This document shows positions 6,937-15,383 of a stretch of 24,799 nt of DNA, piece by piece. Positions within the stretch are counted from its first letter, which is position 1. Every line of letters starts with the position of its first letter. Both the position numbers and the translations under genes were made by a program. The stretch covers positions 1 to 24,799 of IMG/VR virus record IMGVR_UViG_3300034106_000987. One strand, given 5' to 3'. The notes under the pieces were generated by a model. That model saw only the letters and a list, made by a program, of their open reading frames with translations, was not told the DNA's origin and made no database searches. This stretch comes from a virus.

Positions 6937-7866
6937 TTAAGAACCTGAAGAACCCCACATACCGAGGGGATCAGACCAGCCGAAGCTATAACGCTCACGG
7001 GCTTTGTAACGAACGTTACCTGTATCGAAGTCACCGTCCATGCTGTTTTGCAAGGCGATACGCTCGAAGTGCTTCATGCCGTTAGGAACGTCGGTCAACA
7101 AGTACCAGCCGTTGCTGTCGGTCAAGAAGTGGTTAACAGTGTAACCTTCAGGGATTGCACCCATCTGCTTCAACGCGTTGATATCGTTGTCAGCAGTAGA
7201 AACACGCAGCTCAGTGTCAAGCAAGCGCTTGGCAACGAACATCAGTGCTGGGGGAACCACCATCTTACGGGGCTTAGCGGCGATCAACAGACCACGCTCG
7301 TCCACCCACGCTGCGATTTGAATCACGGCGTTTTCCAAAGATGTTTCGTTCAAGTCAACGCCAGTTGTAGGGCTGTTGAAGTTCACACCACCGTTAACGA
7401 GTGGGTGACCAACTCGAGTGCTAGAGCTGTTGTTACCGAACAAAGTGACGCCATCACCACCCAAGTATGAACCGTTGAAACCGTTGTTGATAACGGAAGC
7501 GGCTTTAACTTGCTTGGTGTAGGCCATGGCGCGGGCCAAAGCTTTGGTGTAACGAGCAGACAAAGAGTCATACAAGTTATCTTCCACAGCTTCTTCAGTG
7601 ATACTGAAGCCCAGAGCAATGGTCTCGTGGTTGTAGCGTGCGGTGAAGGCTTCTTGCGCATTGTCATATGCAATGGCTTGGCCTTCATTCTTGACGGGAG
7701 CAGAAGCAAAGCCAGCAAGCTTTGTCTCTTCTTCGAAGCTACGCTCAGATTTCTCTGTTTCGTAGATTTCTTTGTGCTCTTCGCCGTAGCGAGCGTATTC
7801 CATGCCGAACAAAGCGTTCAGACCGGGGAGCAACTCTTTAAGTAGTTGTGCGCGTGAAATTGCCAT
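6937..7866 (-). CDS. Major capsid protein
   Basis: This is a 309-residue protein with a strong GGAGT ribosome site before its ATG. The opening AISRAQLLKELLPGLNALFG is followed by EKSERSFEEETKLAGFASA and the segment HETIALGFSITEEAVEDNLY. The latter is a typical HK97-fold spine and E-loop neighbourhood ('T.A.GF.ITEEA..DN.Y'). Later come KPRKMVVPPALMFVAKRLL and a C-terminus with YSFGWSDPLGMWGS. Size, motifs and its place after the scaffold-like gene fit a major head subunit. It should assemble on the portal and scaffold encoded upstream. A strong terminator follows, as would suit a highly expressed capsid gene. Confidence 0.85.
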   Translation of the reverse strand: MAISRAQLLKELLPGLNALFGMEYARYGEEHKEIYETEKSERSFEEETKLAGFASAPVKNEGQAIAYDNAQEAFTARYNHETIALGFSITEEAVEDNLYDSLSARYTKALARAMAYTKQVKAASVINNGFNGSYLGGDGVTLFGNNSSSTRVGHPLVNGGVNFNSPTTGVDLNETSLENAVIQIAAWVDERGLLIAAKPRKMVVPPALMFVAKRLLDTELRVSTADNDINALKQMGAIPEGYTVNHFLTDSNGWYLLTDVPNGMKHFERIALQNSMDGDFDTGNVRYKARERYSFGWSDPLGMWGSSGS

Positions 7867-7879
7867 GGTTAATTACTCC

Positions 7880-8509
7880 TTACAGACCAATTGCGATGGT
7901 GTATGAGTGGTAGCCGGGGTTGAACTTCACCAGCAAATCAGTATAAGCATCGCCAACTTGTGACTGTGCGTTGTTCACGAAACCAACAATGCGGAAGGCC
8001 GCAGAAGTGGCAACAGAAGAAGCAGACACAGCAGTAGTTGAATTGCCGTTGGTTGTAGAACCTGTGCTGGTGCTTTGCGCAGCAGCCAAGAACACGTTTG
8101 TACCCAAAGCAGATGCAGCCACAGTGTTGTTAGCTTGCACTTGGAACACAGCGCGGTCGTCGTCAACAACGAAAGCGATCGCGTTCAAAGCGTTAGCAGG
8201 GTAGTACTGTGAGAAGATCGTCTGACCTTGTGCATTGACATAGGAGCAACCGACGAAAACGCCGATAGAGCCTGTGTTAGTTGCAGAGCCAGCGCTTCCT
8301 GTGGGGAAGTAGGTTGTGCTGTCGTTAGAACCAACGGAAGTAACGATTTGCAAGTAACCCGTAGCAGCAACGTACACCAACGATCCATTGAAGATGTTAG
8401 TGCCGTAACCAGCGGGGTCAATAGGGAACGAGCGAGTGCTACCAGCGTATGGTAGGCCACCCAACTCATTTACGGCTCGAAAACCGTAAGGGGTTTGTGT
8501 AGATGCCAT
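7880..8509 (-). CDS. Probable head decoration or minor capsid protein
   Basis: This is a 209-residue protein with AGGAG upstream of its ATG. It begins ASTQTPYGFRAVNELGGLPY and then AGSTRSFPI. The rest is Gly/Ser/Thr/Ala-rich and beta-type, ending FNPGYHSYTIAIGL. The 'TP.GFR.VN.LGG.P.AGSTR' opening recurs in phage virion proteins encoded next to major capsid genes. Its gene ends 13 bases before the capsid start, so the two are likely co-translated. A decoration, capsid-fibre or minor-head role is likely, though I cannot name a family. Confidence 0.65.
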   Translation of the reverse strand: MASTQTPYGFRAVNELGGLPYAGSTRSFPIDPAGYGTNIFNGSLVYVAATGYLQIVTSVGSNDSTTYFPTGSAGSATNTGSIGVFVGCSYVNAQGQTIFSQYYPANALNAIAFVVDDDRAVFQVQANNTVAASALGTNVFLAAAQSTSTGSTTNGNSTTAVSASSVATSAAFRIVGFVNNAQSQVGDAYTDLLVKFNPGYHSYTIAIGL

Positions 8510-8526
8510 TTAAGGACTCCTAAAGT

Positions 8527-8982
8527 TTATTTGGAACCAGAACCAAATCCACCACGAGTTGAAGTCGACTTGCGGTCGGCAAACAACGGCATGCGTGGAT
8601 CATTTTGTCGCATGAAGCTATTGTCAACTGAGTCCATCTGGTTTTGAGCTTGCTGGTCGTAATAAGCTTTACGGGCTTCGAATTTTTCTTTAGGCATCTT
8701 GCAGAGCATGAGGCCGCCGATTTCAACGTTGCCAGTCTTATCATTCCCAACCATCATCAATTCTGGATGGTCCTCTGCCTTTACCGGCTCCCAACCTTCA
8801 CGCATTTTGCGCGATACGTTGGTCACTTCCGACTGTCCCAGAACGTGCGTAGCCACCCAGTGGTACACCCAGCCCGGTTCAGGCGTTGGATCAGGCAAGT
8901 TGCTCGGCGGTACGTATACAGCACGGGCGGATTTTTCGCGTGTCGTCAGATCACGGTTTTTGCGGTCAATTGTTTCAGCCAT
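8527..8982 (-). CDS. Unrecognised protein of the head module
   Basis: This is a 151-residue hydrophilic protein whose ATG starts one base after the stop of the scaffold-like gene; GGAG lies in that gene's last codons. It opens with a charged segment (DRKNRDLTTREKSARAVYVP), continues with a proline-rich linker and GWVYHWVATHVLGQSEVTNV, and has SRKMREGWEPVKAEDHPEL. The C-terminus is basic and Gly-rich. The position between scaffold and capsid genes suggests a head-assembly or internal head protein. I have seen the 'R.K..GWEPV.AEDHP' pattern in phage proteins but know of no function. Confidence 0.6.
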   Translation of the reverse strand: MAETIDRKNRDLTTREKSARAVYVPPSNLPDPTPEPGWVYHWVATHVLGQSEVTNVSRKMREGWEPVKAEDHPELMMVGNDKTGNVEIGGLMLCKMPKEKFEARKAYYDQQAQNQMDSVDNSFMRQNDPRMPLFADRKSTSTRGGFGSGSK

Positions 8983-8983
8983 T

Positions 8984-9934
8984 TCAGTTCTCCAGTTTTG
9001 CTACTTGTGCAGCGTATTGCTGCGGGGTTAAACCTAATTTCTTCGCCAACGCAACTTGCGTTGTCGTCAGCTTGATTTTTCCTGCGCTCGTAGAACGAGA
9101 CACAGAGGCCACCACTGTTGTAGGTTTCCGTTGAACCTCACCAGACCTTGGCTTGTCTTCGCTTCGACCAAATAGATCAGGAAACGTTGACTTCATGCGA
9201 GCATCAATTTGCTCGAAGTATTCAGCAGAGCGGGGATCCACTCCGTTTGTGACTAGTTTTTGATGCAGCCCTAGTGCGTAGCTGGTGTATTCTTCAAACC
9301 CCTGAGCACCGAACCACTGGTTTTTTGCCTGCCAGCGCAGAGTTTTTTCGTCGGGCTCAACCTTCTCAGGTTGGGTTTGTTGCGGTTGTACATCAAATTT
9401 TTCTTCCTGTAAAGGGGTAGGACGATAATTTTTTGTCTGTTCAACTTTAATCTTGGCATCCATCACAGCTTCTTGCGCGGCAATGATGGCATCCGTGTCA
9501 AAGGATTCTTGTGCTTCCTTGAGCTTGCGGCGAGCCATTTCTAGTTCGCTCTCAGCTTTTGACTTGGCGCCAGCAATGATTGCTTCTTGGCCTGTGTAGA
9601 CGTTTTTCTTGAGGCGTTTGTTCTCCTCAATCAACTGCTGTGCAAGACGCTCCAGCTCTTGTTTCTCACGCATCGTGGCTTCTTTGACACGGCGCTCGTC
9701 GTGGCGTGCGTGTGTCAGCTCTTTAATCCGTGATTTAACTTTGTCCGAATAAGACTCAATCTCTTCATCTGTTGGGTCAACAACTTCCTTGTCCAAAGGC
9801 TTGCGGCCTCTGTCTTGGGCAGGCGTGTCGTCTTCAATCTCGATGTCAACATCCCCTTCGCCTTCAATTTCAAACTCGACTTCAGGGGTCTTCTTCGCTT
9901 CTACTTCGTCAGGAAATTTAAATTCGTCTTTCAT
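8984..9934 (-). CDS. Capsid scaffolding-like protein
   Basis: This is a 316-residue protein with AAGGAA seven bases before the ATG. The first 60 residues are very acidic (EFEIEGEGDVDIEIEDDTPA). Residues about 65-175 form a long charged coiled-coil-like stretch (REKQELERLAQQLIEENKRL, then KAESELEMARRKLKEAQESF). The remainder is a basic, more globular C-terminus (KIKLTTTQVALAKKLGLTPQ). An acidic start, helical core and basic capsid-binding end are the usual plan of phage scaffolds. The location just upstream of the capsid gene agrees. No protease domain is visible, so the scaffold is probably released intact or cut by another enzyme. Confidence 0.75.
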   Translation of the reverse strand: MKDEFKFPDEVEAKKTPEVEFEIEGEGDVDIEIEDDTPAQDRGRKPLDKEVVDPTDEEIESYSDKVKSRIKELTHARHDERRVKEATMREKQELERLAQQLIEENKRLKKNVYTGQEAIIAGAKSKAESELEMARRKLKEAQESFDTDAIIAAQEAVMDAKIKVEQTKNYRPTPLQEEKFDVQPQQTQPEKVEPDEKTLRWQAKNQWFGAQGFEEYTSYALGLHQKLVTNGVDPRSAEYFEQIDARMKSTFPDLFGRSEDKPRSGEVQRKPTTVVASVSRSTSAGKIKLTTTQVALAKKLGLTPQQYAAQVAKLEN

Positions 9935-9944
9935 AACGTTCCTT

Positions 9945-10394
9945 TTAAGCGCGGGTTAAGCCGCGAGGGTCTTGCACAACAGCATCAACTTGGTCATCGT
10001 TGATGAGACGGAACTCCTTGCCAAAGATCTTGAATCTTGTGCCGGAGTAAGTACGTACTAACACAAAGTCGCCTTCTTTACACCACGCTCCGTTGGGGAA
10101 CTTGGCGCTGTCTTTGTACGCATCGGGGCCTACACGCAATACAAACAACACCGTGGTGGCGTGTTCTTCTTGGCGCATAGTGGCTGTATCTCTCACGAGA
10201 TCCAGTGACGTGCCAGCAATCTTTGCTTCAACTTCAGGCACGATACAGAGCAGCTTCCAACCTGTGGGGGTTGGCAGTGCGCCTGCTTTGTCTTCATTGT
10301 CATCATCCTCGTCTGGGGCGTCCATCGGTTGAATGTGTGGCGGCAATGAAATACCGGGGGGCAAAATCAAACCAGATTCAGTGGTTGTCTGCAT
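9945..10394 (-). CDS. GroES-like co-chaperonin
   Basis: This is a 149-residue protein. I use the ATG at 10394; a TTG at 10400 is also possible. A variable acidic, proline-rich N-terminus (about 40 residues) precedes a segment that reads like a Cpn10 barrel: PTGWKLLCIVPEVEAKIAG, then ATTVLFVLRVGPDAYKDSAK, CKEGDFVLVRTYSGTRFKI, and INDDQVDAVV at the end. The V-(G)PDAY, 'GD.V' and final 'I.DD.V.AVV' positions match the last strands of GroES. Phage co-chaperonins such as T4 gp31 replace host GroES during capsid folding. Its place between portal and scaffold genes fits that job. The protein lacks a clear mobile-loop match that I can be sure of. Confidence 0.7.
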   Translation of the reverse strand: MQTTTESGLILPPGISLPPHIQPMDAPDEDDDNEDKAGALPTPTGWKLLCIVPEVEAKIAGTSLDLVRDTATMRQEEHATTVLFVLRVGPDAYKDSAKFPNGAWCKEGDFVLVRTYSGTRFKIFGKEFRLINDDQVDAVVQDPRGLTRA

Positions 10395-10575
10395 CTTCAA
10401 CTTTCTTTAGCAGGTCAAGAACATAACGCTCTGCAAGGGCTAGACCCGAAATAATCCCGCAGAGTTTTTGGTATTCCTCAAATGAGCGACATGCACCGCC
10501 AGCCAAGTCATCGGCATAGTTGTTCATGTCCCTACGTATTTGGTCGCGCAATACGTGTGCGAAGTCTTGAATCAT
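10378..10575 (-). CDS. Short helical protein coupled to the portal gene
   Basis: This is a 65-residue protein. Its ATG overlaps the portal stop (ATGA), and its end overlaps the co-chaperonin start by 17 bases. It has no ribosome site of its own, so translational coupling is likely. The sequence looks helical throughout (IQDFAHVLRDQIRRDMNNYA, then CRSFEEYQKLCGIISGLALA, and LDLLKKVEDA). I recall similar short proteins next to portal genes in other phages, but no function is known to me. Confidence 0.6.
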   Translation of the reverse strand: MIQDFAHVLRDQIRRDMNNYADDLAGGACRSFEEYQKLCGIISGLALAERYVLDLLKKVEDADNH

Positions 10576-13070
10576 TTGATTGGTTTAGGTTGGTTTCTGG
10601 ATGCGTTCTGCAGTGCTGCAGTCCGCGCTTGCAACTCCGTTTGGGATTTGCTCTTTGCGATGTCGATGCCCATCTGGACACCGGCACGTTCTTGTTCAAA
10701 CTGGGATTTGGCTTGGCTCTCTCTGATCTGAGCACCAACGCGCATGGCTTCCAATTCCAGATGACCTTTGACCTTTTGCTCTTCCAACTCTTGCTTGTCT
10801 GCAGCTGCAGCGGCGTCTGCGGTAATCTTCTTCTCTTTGAGTTGAAGCTCTTGCGCCTTGAGCTGAAGCTCTTGCTGTTGCATCTGAACGATGGGGTCCT
10901 GCGCCATCTGCTGAGCCTGCATTTGAGCGGCTTGTGCTTGGCTTTGCTGGAGCACCTGATTGGCCGCCTGAGCCATCATGCCGGACAAGGCAATCTCGAT
11001 CTCTGGTGGCAGCTTCTCGTCTTCGGGTGGCAGTGGCATACCGAGTTGTTGCTCAATCTTCTGGCGCATCTGGTAGCCAACGTGCTCTGCAATGTGCGCT
11101 GACATGCCGCCCATGATCTTGGCCGCTTGCGGGTTCTGGCCAATGAACTGCTGAATCATGGGGTCCTGCATCACAAGCATGTGCACTTGAATGTGGGCTT
11201 GGTGGTCCTGATGCAAGAACGCTTTCATTGGCTTGCCTGTCAGCGCATTCTGGTTCTCCTGCACTGGGTCGATAGGCTTCATGTCGTCCTCGATCGGCAC
11301 AAGCTTCTCAGCATTCTTGATGCCCAAGACGTTGAGCATCCCGCGGTGCAGTTCTGGCAAGTTGTAGATGTCCGGAGCCATTTGCGCCATCTGAATCACA
11401 GCTTGGTACTGAACAACGCGCTGAGACATGGTCGCAGCGTTGGGGTCAGACACGGGGATTACATCCACCAAGTCGTAGTCTGCCTTCTTGGCTTTGCGAG
11501 TGCCGTACGCAGGATCGTACGTGTAGTCTGGGTCTGTGTAGTCGCGGATGATGTTCTTGAGCAGCTTCAACTCTTGCTTCAGAGCAAAGTGCACACGGGC
11601 CTGAACAGCCGTCATGACTTTAAGCTGGCGCTCAAGCAGAGCCAGCGTCGTGCCCACAGGCGCGTTAGCGCTCATGTCGGAGACCTTCATGTCAGCCGTT
11701 GCAGCGAAGCGGCGGCCTTCCTCCACAATGTTCTGCATCAAGTTGTACAGAGTAGCGCTTGGCTCCTTGTACGGCAGAGGCAGGATGCTGTCACGGATGT
11801 TGCCAGAGGCTACGTCGACGTCTCTCCACTCTCCGGGGGCAATCGGTGTGTCATCACCTTTAATGCGAAGTCCGCGCGACTTGAGTCCACCGGGAAGATT
11901 AGATAGCGTTCCTGCGTCAACCAATTGACGCATAAGGCTTGTGGCCGATTTGGCAAAACCACCGATAAGATGGAAGAGTCCAAAACCATAAGCTCCGAAT
12001 CCGGGGATATATTGGTAGTGTACAAAGTGCTGGCGCTTGAGGCGAAGTTCATCATCTTCATTCCAGTTGCGGCGTATGGACAGAATGTCATTGGTGCCCT
12101 TAATGATGGTTACAACGTACGGCAGCATGATGCCGGTCTCTTCGCCTTCGTCGTCCACATCTTCGTAGCCGTCAAGGTTCAAGTCAACGTGGCACTCATA
12201 GATGGTGTAGCGGTCGTCGTTCAGGTCGTTAAAGCCTGTCTCTTTATCCTTGGCTTTCTGAATGTCCGTGCGGTCTTTGGGCGCATCAGGCAACTCGATG
12301 TCCAGATAAAACCCAGCTTGCTGAAGCTTGATGATCTCGTTCTTGGTTTTGCGCATGACGTGCGTGATGCGGTGGCAAGTGTCGAGGTCTGTCGCGCCGT
12401 ATGGGAGCAACATGTCTTCTGCGGGGATAAACATAGAGACTTGACGGCCAAGCGCTGGGTCGAAGTACACCTTCTTAAATGCGGAGCCCGTGGCTGGCAG
12501 TGACCACAACATGCGCTCATGCTCAGAGCGGTACTCAGTCATGTTCTCGGTCAACTCGAAGTTCATGTCGTCTTCAACGTTGGCCGCTTTCTCTTTGATC
12601 TCAGGCGTTTCTTTACCGATTATCTTGGTACGCACAGGCCCTTGGGCTGGGAACGTCTCTGTGATTGTCTCGGCTTGGAAGCGAACAACAGCTTCTGTAA
12701 TCATTGGGTGGAACACACCGCAAGCGCCTTGCCAAGGTTCTGTGCGTTCCTCGATCTGCAAGCCCAAGAGCTTCAGTCCATCAACGTACGTCTTCTCCCA
12801 CTCTTTGCGTGAGCCCTTGTCGTTGTCAATATCTGAGACCAAGTCACCAGCAAGTGACTGCAGAGCGCCATCGTCAATGTATTCGGCCAAGTTGTCACTA
12901 AAGTCTTCTGCACCGTCTTCGTCTGGCTTGATCTTTATCTCCAACCCATCCATGCCAATGGTGACTTCTTCGGGATCAACGATCTCGATCTCCAAGGGGG
13001 ACTCTTGCTGCGCCAATTCTTCAATGCCGACTGGCTGTTGGAAGAGCGCTTTGTCGATGTTCGTTGCCAT
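10572..13070 (-). CDS. Portal protein, P22-like
   Basis: This is an 832-residue protein with AGGAA upstream of the ATG. After an acidic N-terminus come RKEWEKTYVDGLKLLGLQIE and RTEPWQGACGVFHPMITEAV. Then follow the crown and wing segments LWSLPATGSAFKKVYFDPAL and PAEDMLLPYGATDLDTCHRI. The stretch VHYQYIPGFGAYGFGLFHLI and the stem-type segment TGTLSNLPGGLKSRGLRIKG-like residues follow (TLSNLPGG is visible near residue 410). The last 150 residues are Gln-rich and coiled-coil-like, as in the barrel tail of P22-type portals. Portals form a dodecameric ring at one capsid vertex for DNA entry and exit. The length (about 725 in P22) and the position after the terminase fit. Confidence 0.85.
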   Translation of the reverse strand: MATNIDKALFQQPVGIEELAQQESPLEIEIVDPEEVTIGMDGLEIKIKPDEDGAEDFSDNLAEYIDDGALQSLAGDLVSDIDNDKGSRKEWEKTYVDGLKLLGLQIEERTEPWQGACGVFHPMITEAVVRFQAETITETFPAQGPVRTKIIGKETPEIKEKAANVEDDMNFELTENMTEYRSEHERMLWSLPATGSAFKKVYFDPALGRQVSMFIPAEDMLLPYGATDLDTCHRITHVMRKTKNEIIKLQQAGFYLDIELPDAPKDRTDIQKAKDKETGFNDLNDDRYTIYECHVDLNLDGYEDVDDEGEETGIMLPYVVTIIKGTNDILSIRRNWNEDDELRLKRQHFVHYQYIPGFGAYGFGLFHLIGGFAKSATSLMRQLVDAGTLSNLPGGLKSRGLRIKGDDTPIAPGEWRDVDVASGNIRDSILPLPYKEPSATLYNLMQNIVEEGRRFAATADMKVSDMSANAPVGTTLALLERQLKVMTAVQARVHFALKQELKLLKNIIRDYTDPDYTYDPAYGTRKAKKADYDLVDVIPVSDPNAATMSQRVVQYQAVIQMAQMAPDIYNLPELHRGMLNVLGIKNAEKLVPIEDDMKPIDPVQENQNALTGKPMKAFLHQDHQAHIQVHMLVMQDPMIQQFIGQNPQAAKIMGGMSAHIAEHVGYQMRQKIEQQLGMPLPPEDEKLPPEIEIALSGMMAQAANQVLQQSQAQAAQMQAQQMAQDPIVQMQQQELQLKAQELQLKEKKITADAAAAADKQELEEQKVKGHLELEAMRVGAQIRESQAKSQFEQERAGVQMGIDIAKSKSQTELQARTAALQNASRNQPKPIK

Positions 13071-13078
13071 GTGTGTTC

Positions 13079-14620
13079 CTAGTAGTATTCGTACTTCTTA
13101 CGGCGGAAGAACTCAAGGTCGTCCTTCTCATCCGAGTCCAAAGAAATAAAGCCGCCTTGCCTAAAGCGTAGCAGCGCCTGTGTTGTGGTATCCACGAAGT
13201 CATCGTGCTCTCCAACTGGGAAAGCCGCCACCTCTTCAATAACTTCTCGTGCCCAGCGTGTGTCTGGTGCCCAGACTTTACCACTGCTGAATAAATCCGC
13301 AACTGCGTTGACACGCACCATCTTGTCGTTGCCGCGGCTTGGGCTGAACTCCTGCACCGGTATGCCCATATTGCGCAGCTCTTGGATCAGCGGCGCTCCA
13401 GCCGCCTTCTTCTCCACGATAAACGCGTCTGGCTCCCACTCTTTGTAGTGTTTAAGCGCCACAGTCTTGAGTTCTGGGAACGCCATCCTGTCTTTGAACG
13501 CATCCAAGAGGATTAACTGGGGCGTGTCGTTCTCTTCCTCGTTGTAGAAGATGCCCCACGTCGTGCAAGCCGAATAGTCGGAGTTGTTCTTGGTCTCAAA
13601 CGCCGTGTCCCACGACTGGATGATGTATTCGCACGTTGGCGGCTCGTCACCCTCCCAAATTCTCCAGAGCTTGCGGCCAATGATGGCGCTGTTCTCAGAT
13701 GTGGGCTGTTGCATGTACTGCGCGTTCCAATACCTTGGGTCAAGCGACGCTTTGGTGGACTTCAAGGACGCCAGCGGCCACTGCTCTGGCCACAGAGACT
13801 TCTCGTTCTCTGTATCCTCGTTCAGAATGGCCGGCAACTCCACGATTTCCCATGGCACAGCTTCTGGATTCTTGGCTTGGTAGTCAATCAAGCGCCCAGT
13901 CAGGTCAAGCAAGGACCATCTGGTCATAATCACAATGATCGCACCGCCGGGCATCAGACGTTGCAAGGGGCCAGTCTGGAACCAAGACCAAGCCGTGTCA
14001 AAAGCCAGCCGGCTGTTGGACTTTACATCTTGTTCTGAATGAGGGTCATCAATGACGAAAAGATCAGCCCCACGGCCAGCCAGTGCGCCACCAACACCAG
14101 CAGCATAATACTGCCCACCAGCAGAAGTCGACCACTTACCGGCAGCTTTCTGATCGTCTGCGACCATTGTTTGAGGGAAAACTTCACGATACTCCTCCGA
14201 ATCAATCAAGTTACGTACGCGCCGACCAAAGTCTTCAGACAGACCCGCAGTGTGCGTGCCCATGATGATCTTCTTATTAGGGTATTTACCTAGAAAGTAC
14301 GCAGGGAACAGGTATGAGCTGAACTCAGACTTACCCATACGTGGCGCGATGTTGATAATCACACGCTTTTTGCGTCCTTCGACCACATCTGTGAAGATTT
14401 TGGCCAGCTTCCTGTGGTGTGGACCGATCTTAAAGCCCGGATAGACGCTCTGGGCGAACCCCAGCATGTTTGTTTTGGCGGCTTGCAAGCTGGCGCGTTG
14501 TTCGCGCATCTCCAAATCTTGGAAAAGCTCCAGCTTTTCTGCCAGCGTCATGTGCGGCAGTGCCTTGGCCATGGCTTCTAGCTCAAGCTTGCTCAAGGTT
14601 GTGAAGTTTTCAGGCTTCAT
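13079..14620 (-). CDS. Terminase large subunit
   Basis: This is a 513-residue packaging motor. Residues 92-99 (APRMGKSE) are the Walker A loop and LFVIDDPHSE (187-196) is Walker B with the catalytic Glu. Residues 227-236 (AIIVIMTRWS) match the coupling motif. The C-terminal nuclease part has D338 in SWDTA, E403 in IVEKKAAG and D473/D474 in EHDDFVD, which are the expected metal ligands. The first ATPase domain occupies about residues 40-270 and the RNase-H-like nuclease about 330-490. Its ATG overlaps the end of the small-subunit gene by 11 bases. It lies first in the virion operon with portal downstream, the usual order. Confidence 0.92.
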   Translation of the reverse strand: MKPENFTTLSKLELEAMAKALPHMTLAEKLELFQDLEMREQRASLQAAKTNMLGFAQSVYPGFKIGPHHRKLAKIFTDVVEGRKKRVIINIAPRMGKSEFSSYLFPAYFLGKYPNKKIIMGTHTAGLSEDFGRRVRNLIDSEEYREVFPQTMVADDQKAAGKWSTSAGGQYYAAGVGGALAGRGADLFVIDDPHSEQDVKSNSRLAFDTAWSWFQTGPLQRLMPGGAIIVIMTRWSLLDLTGRLIDYQAKNPEAVPWEIVELPAILNEDTENEKSLWPEQWPLASLKSTKASLDPRYWNAQYMQQPTSENSAIIGRKLWRIWEGDEPPTCEYIIQSWDTAFETKNNSDYSACTTWGIFYNEEENDTPQLILLDAFKDRMAFPELKTVALKHYKEWEPDAFIVEKKAAGAPLIQELRNMGIPVQEFSPSRGNDKMVRVNAVADLFSSGKVWAPDTRWAREVIEEVAAFPVGEHDDFVDTTTQALLRFRQGGFISLDSDEKDDLEFFRRKKYEYY

Positions 14621-15263
14621 CGGTCTTTTCTTCCGTCACATCAACCACGTCGATCACGCCCATGAACCTGTTGAGCTTGTCTTTGATCCGCGCTTCAAGC
14701 TCTACGTCAGACATCTCAGTCTTCTTGACTTCAACCCGCTCAGTAAACAGTGCAACTTCCGTCACCTTGCCCAGCATGTCTAGCGCTTTGAGGCGGATAC
14801 GTGCGTCTGGGTGTTTTACTTCTTCAAGAATCTTAGCTACGGCAAAGCCGCGAAGCTCCTTGGCCTGCTCCACAAACGCCCAATCGTAGGCTGTGAGCAT
14901 TCCCACCAAATGCTGGACTGCGGCAGGGGTTTTTAAATTAGTTAGCGCTTGTTGTGTATTCCCAACAGGCTGGCCTGTGACCAGACTTGCAAAAGATTTA
15001 CGGGCGGCTTCCTGATCGGCTTTGGTTTCGATCTCTTCGTCTTCTAGCTCAAGCGCTTTGAGCCAGTCCGCTGTTTTGACTTTGGCGTCGATCGTGGTTG
15101 TGGGGTCCGCTTTTTCAAAAGACAGAACCGCCGCCGTGGCGTCGACCACGTCTGGATGAAACTCGCCGTTAATCAGATGTTCAAGCATTGCGTAGGTTGG
15201 TGCTGGCGTCGCACTTGTTGCCTCGTTGGTGTTAGTGTACACTTCTTTTCGGCAGTGGTGCAA
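14610..15263 (-). CDS. Probable terminase small subunit, start uncertain
   Basis: This is an ORF of up to 217 residues running from a TTG at 15263. It is largely helical with an acidic centre (LELEDEEIETKADQEAARKS). A helical repeat-like C-terminal half contains VQHLVGMLTAYDWAFVEQAK and LEEVKHPDARIRLKALDMLG, then KKTEMSDVELEARIKDKLNR. The position directly before the large subunit is the main reason for the call. Small terminase subunits recognise the packaging site and bind DNA. The start is doubtful: the strong AAGGAG and tandem ATG codons at 15276 and 15273 are in a different frame, which stops after 14 residues. In-frame alternatives are GTG or ATG codons inside the ORF. Confidence 0.6.
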   Translation of the reverse strand: MHHCRKEVYTNTNEATSATPAPTYAMLEHLINGEFHPDVVDATAAVLSFEKADPTTTIDAKVKTADWLKALELEDEEIETKADQEAARKSFASLVTGQPVGNTQQALTNLKTPAAVQHLVGMLTAYDWAFVEQAKELRGFAVAKILEEVKHPDARIRLKALDMLGKVTEVALFTERVEVKKTEMSDVELEARIKDKLNRFMGVIDVVDVTEEKTDEA

Positions 15264-15304
15264 GTTTCTTCATCATTGCTTCTCCTTGAGGTTCGCCTCC
15301 TTGA

Positions 15305-15337
15305 AGCCCCGGCTAAACACCGGGGCTCTTTTTTATT
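15305..15337 (+). terminator. Rightward intrinsic terminator in the control region
   Basis: AGCCCCGG (15305-15312), a seven-base loop and CCGGGGCT (15320-15327) form an eight-pair stem followed by CTTTTTTATT. Read rightward this is a clear intrinsic terminator. Read leftward there is no T-run after the stem. No rightward gene precedes it, so it seems to block antisense or read-through transcripts from entering the rightward promoter. Confidence 0.75.
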
Positions 15338-15343
15338 GTGCCG

Positions 15344-15359
15344 TGTCCAACGTTTGACA
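15344..15359. promoter_or_regulatory. Palindromic operator candidate, site 1
   Basis: The sequence TGTCCAACGTTTGACA is a TGTC-N8-GACA palindrome and shares TGTCCAAC and the final GACA with a second copy at 23306. It overlaps the -35 box of the rightward promoter, where a repressor or activator could act. Confidence 0.55.
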
Positions 15360-15383
15360 TGAGTCTTTCAAAATTTTTATAGT
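15354..15383 (+). promoter_or_regulatory. Rightward sigma70 promoter candidate
   Basis: A consensus TTGACA (15354-15359) is followed after 18 bases by TATAGT (15378-15383), one mismatch from TATAAT. It faces the rightward genes. The first of these starts about 300 bases downstream, leaving a long leader with structured elements. Confidence 0.65.

Noticed and set aside
11127-11906. Rightward 259-codon open frame inside the portal gene
   Set aside because: It is fully antisense to a well-supported portal, with no ribosome site and a composition that mirrors the portal codons.
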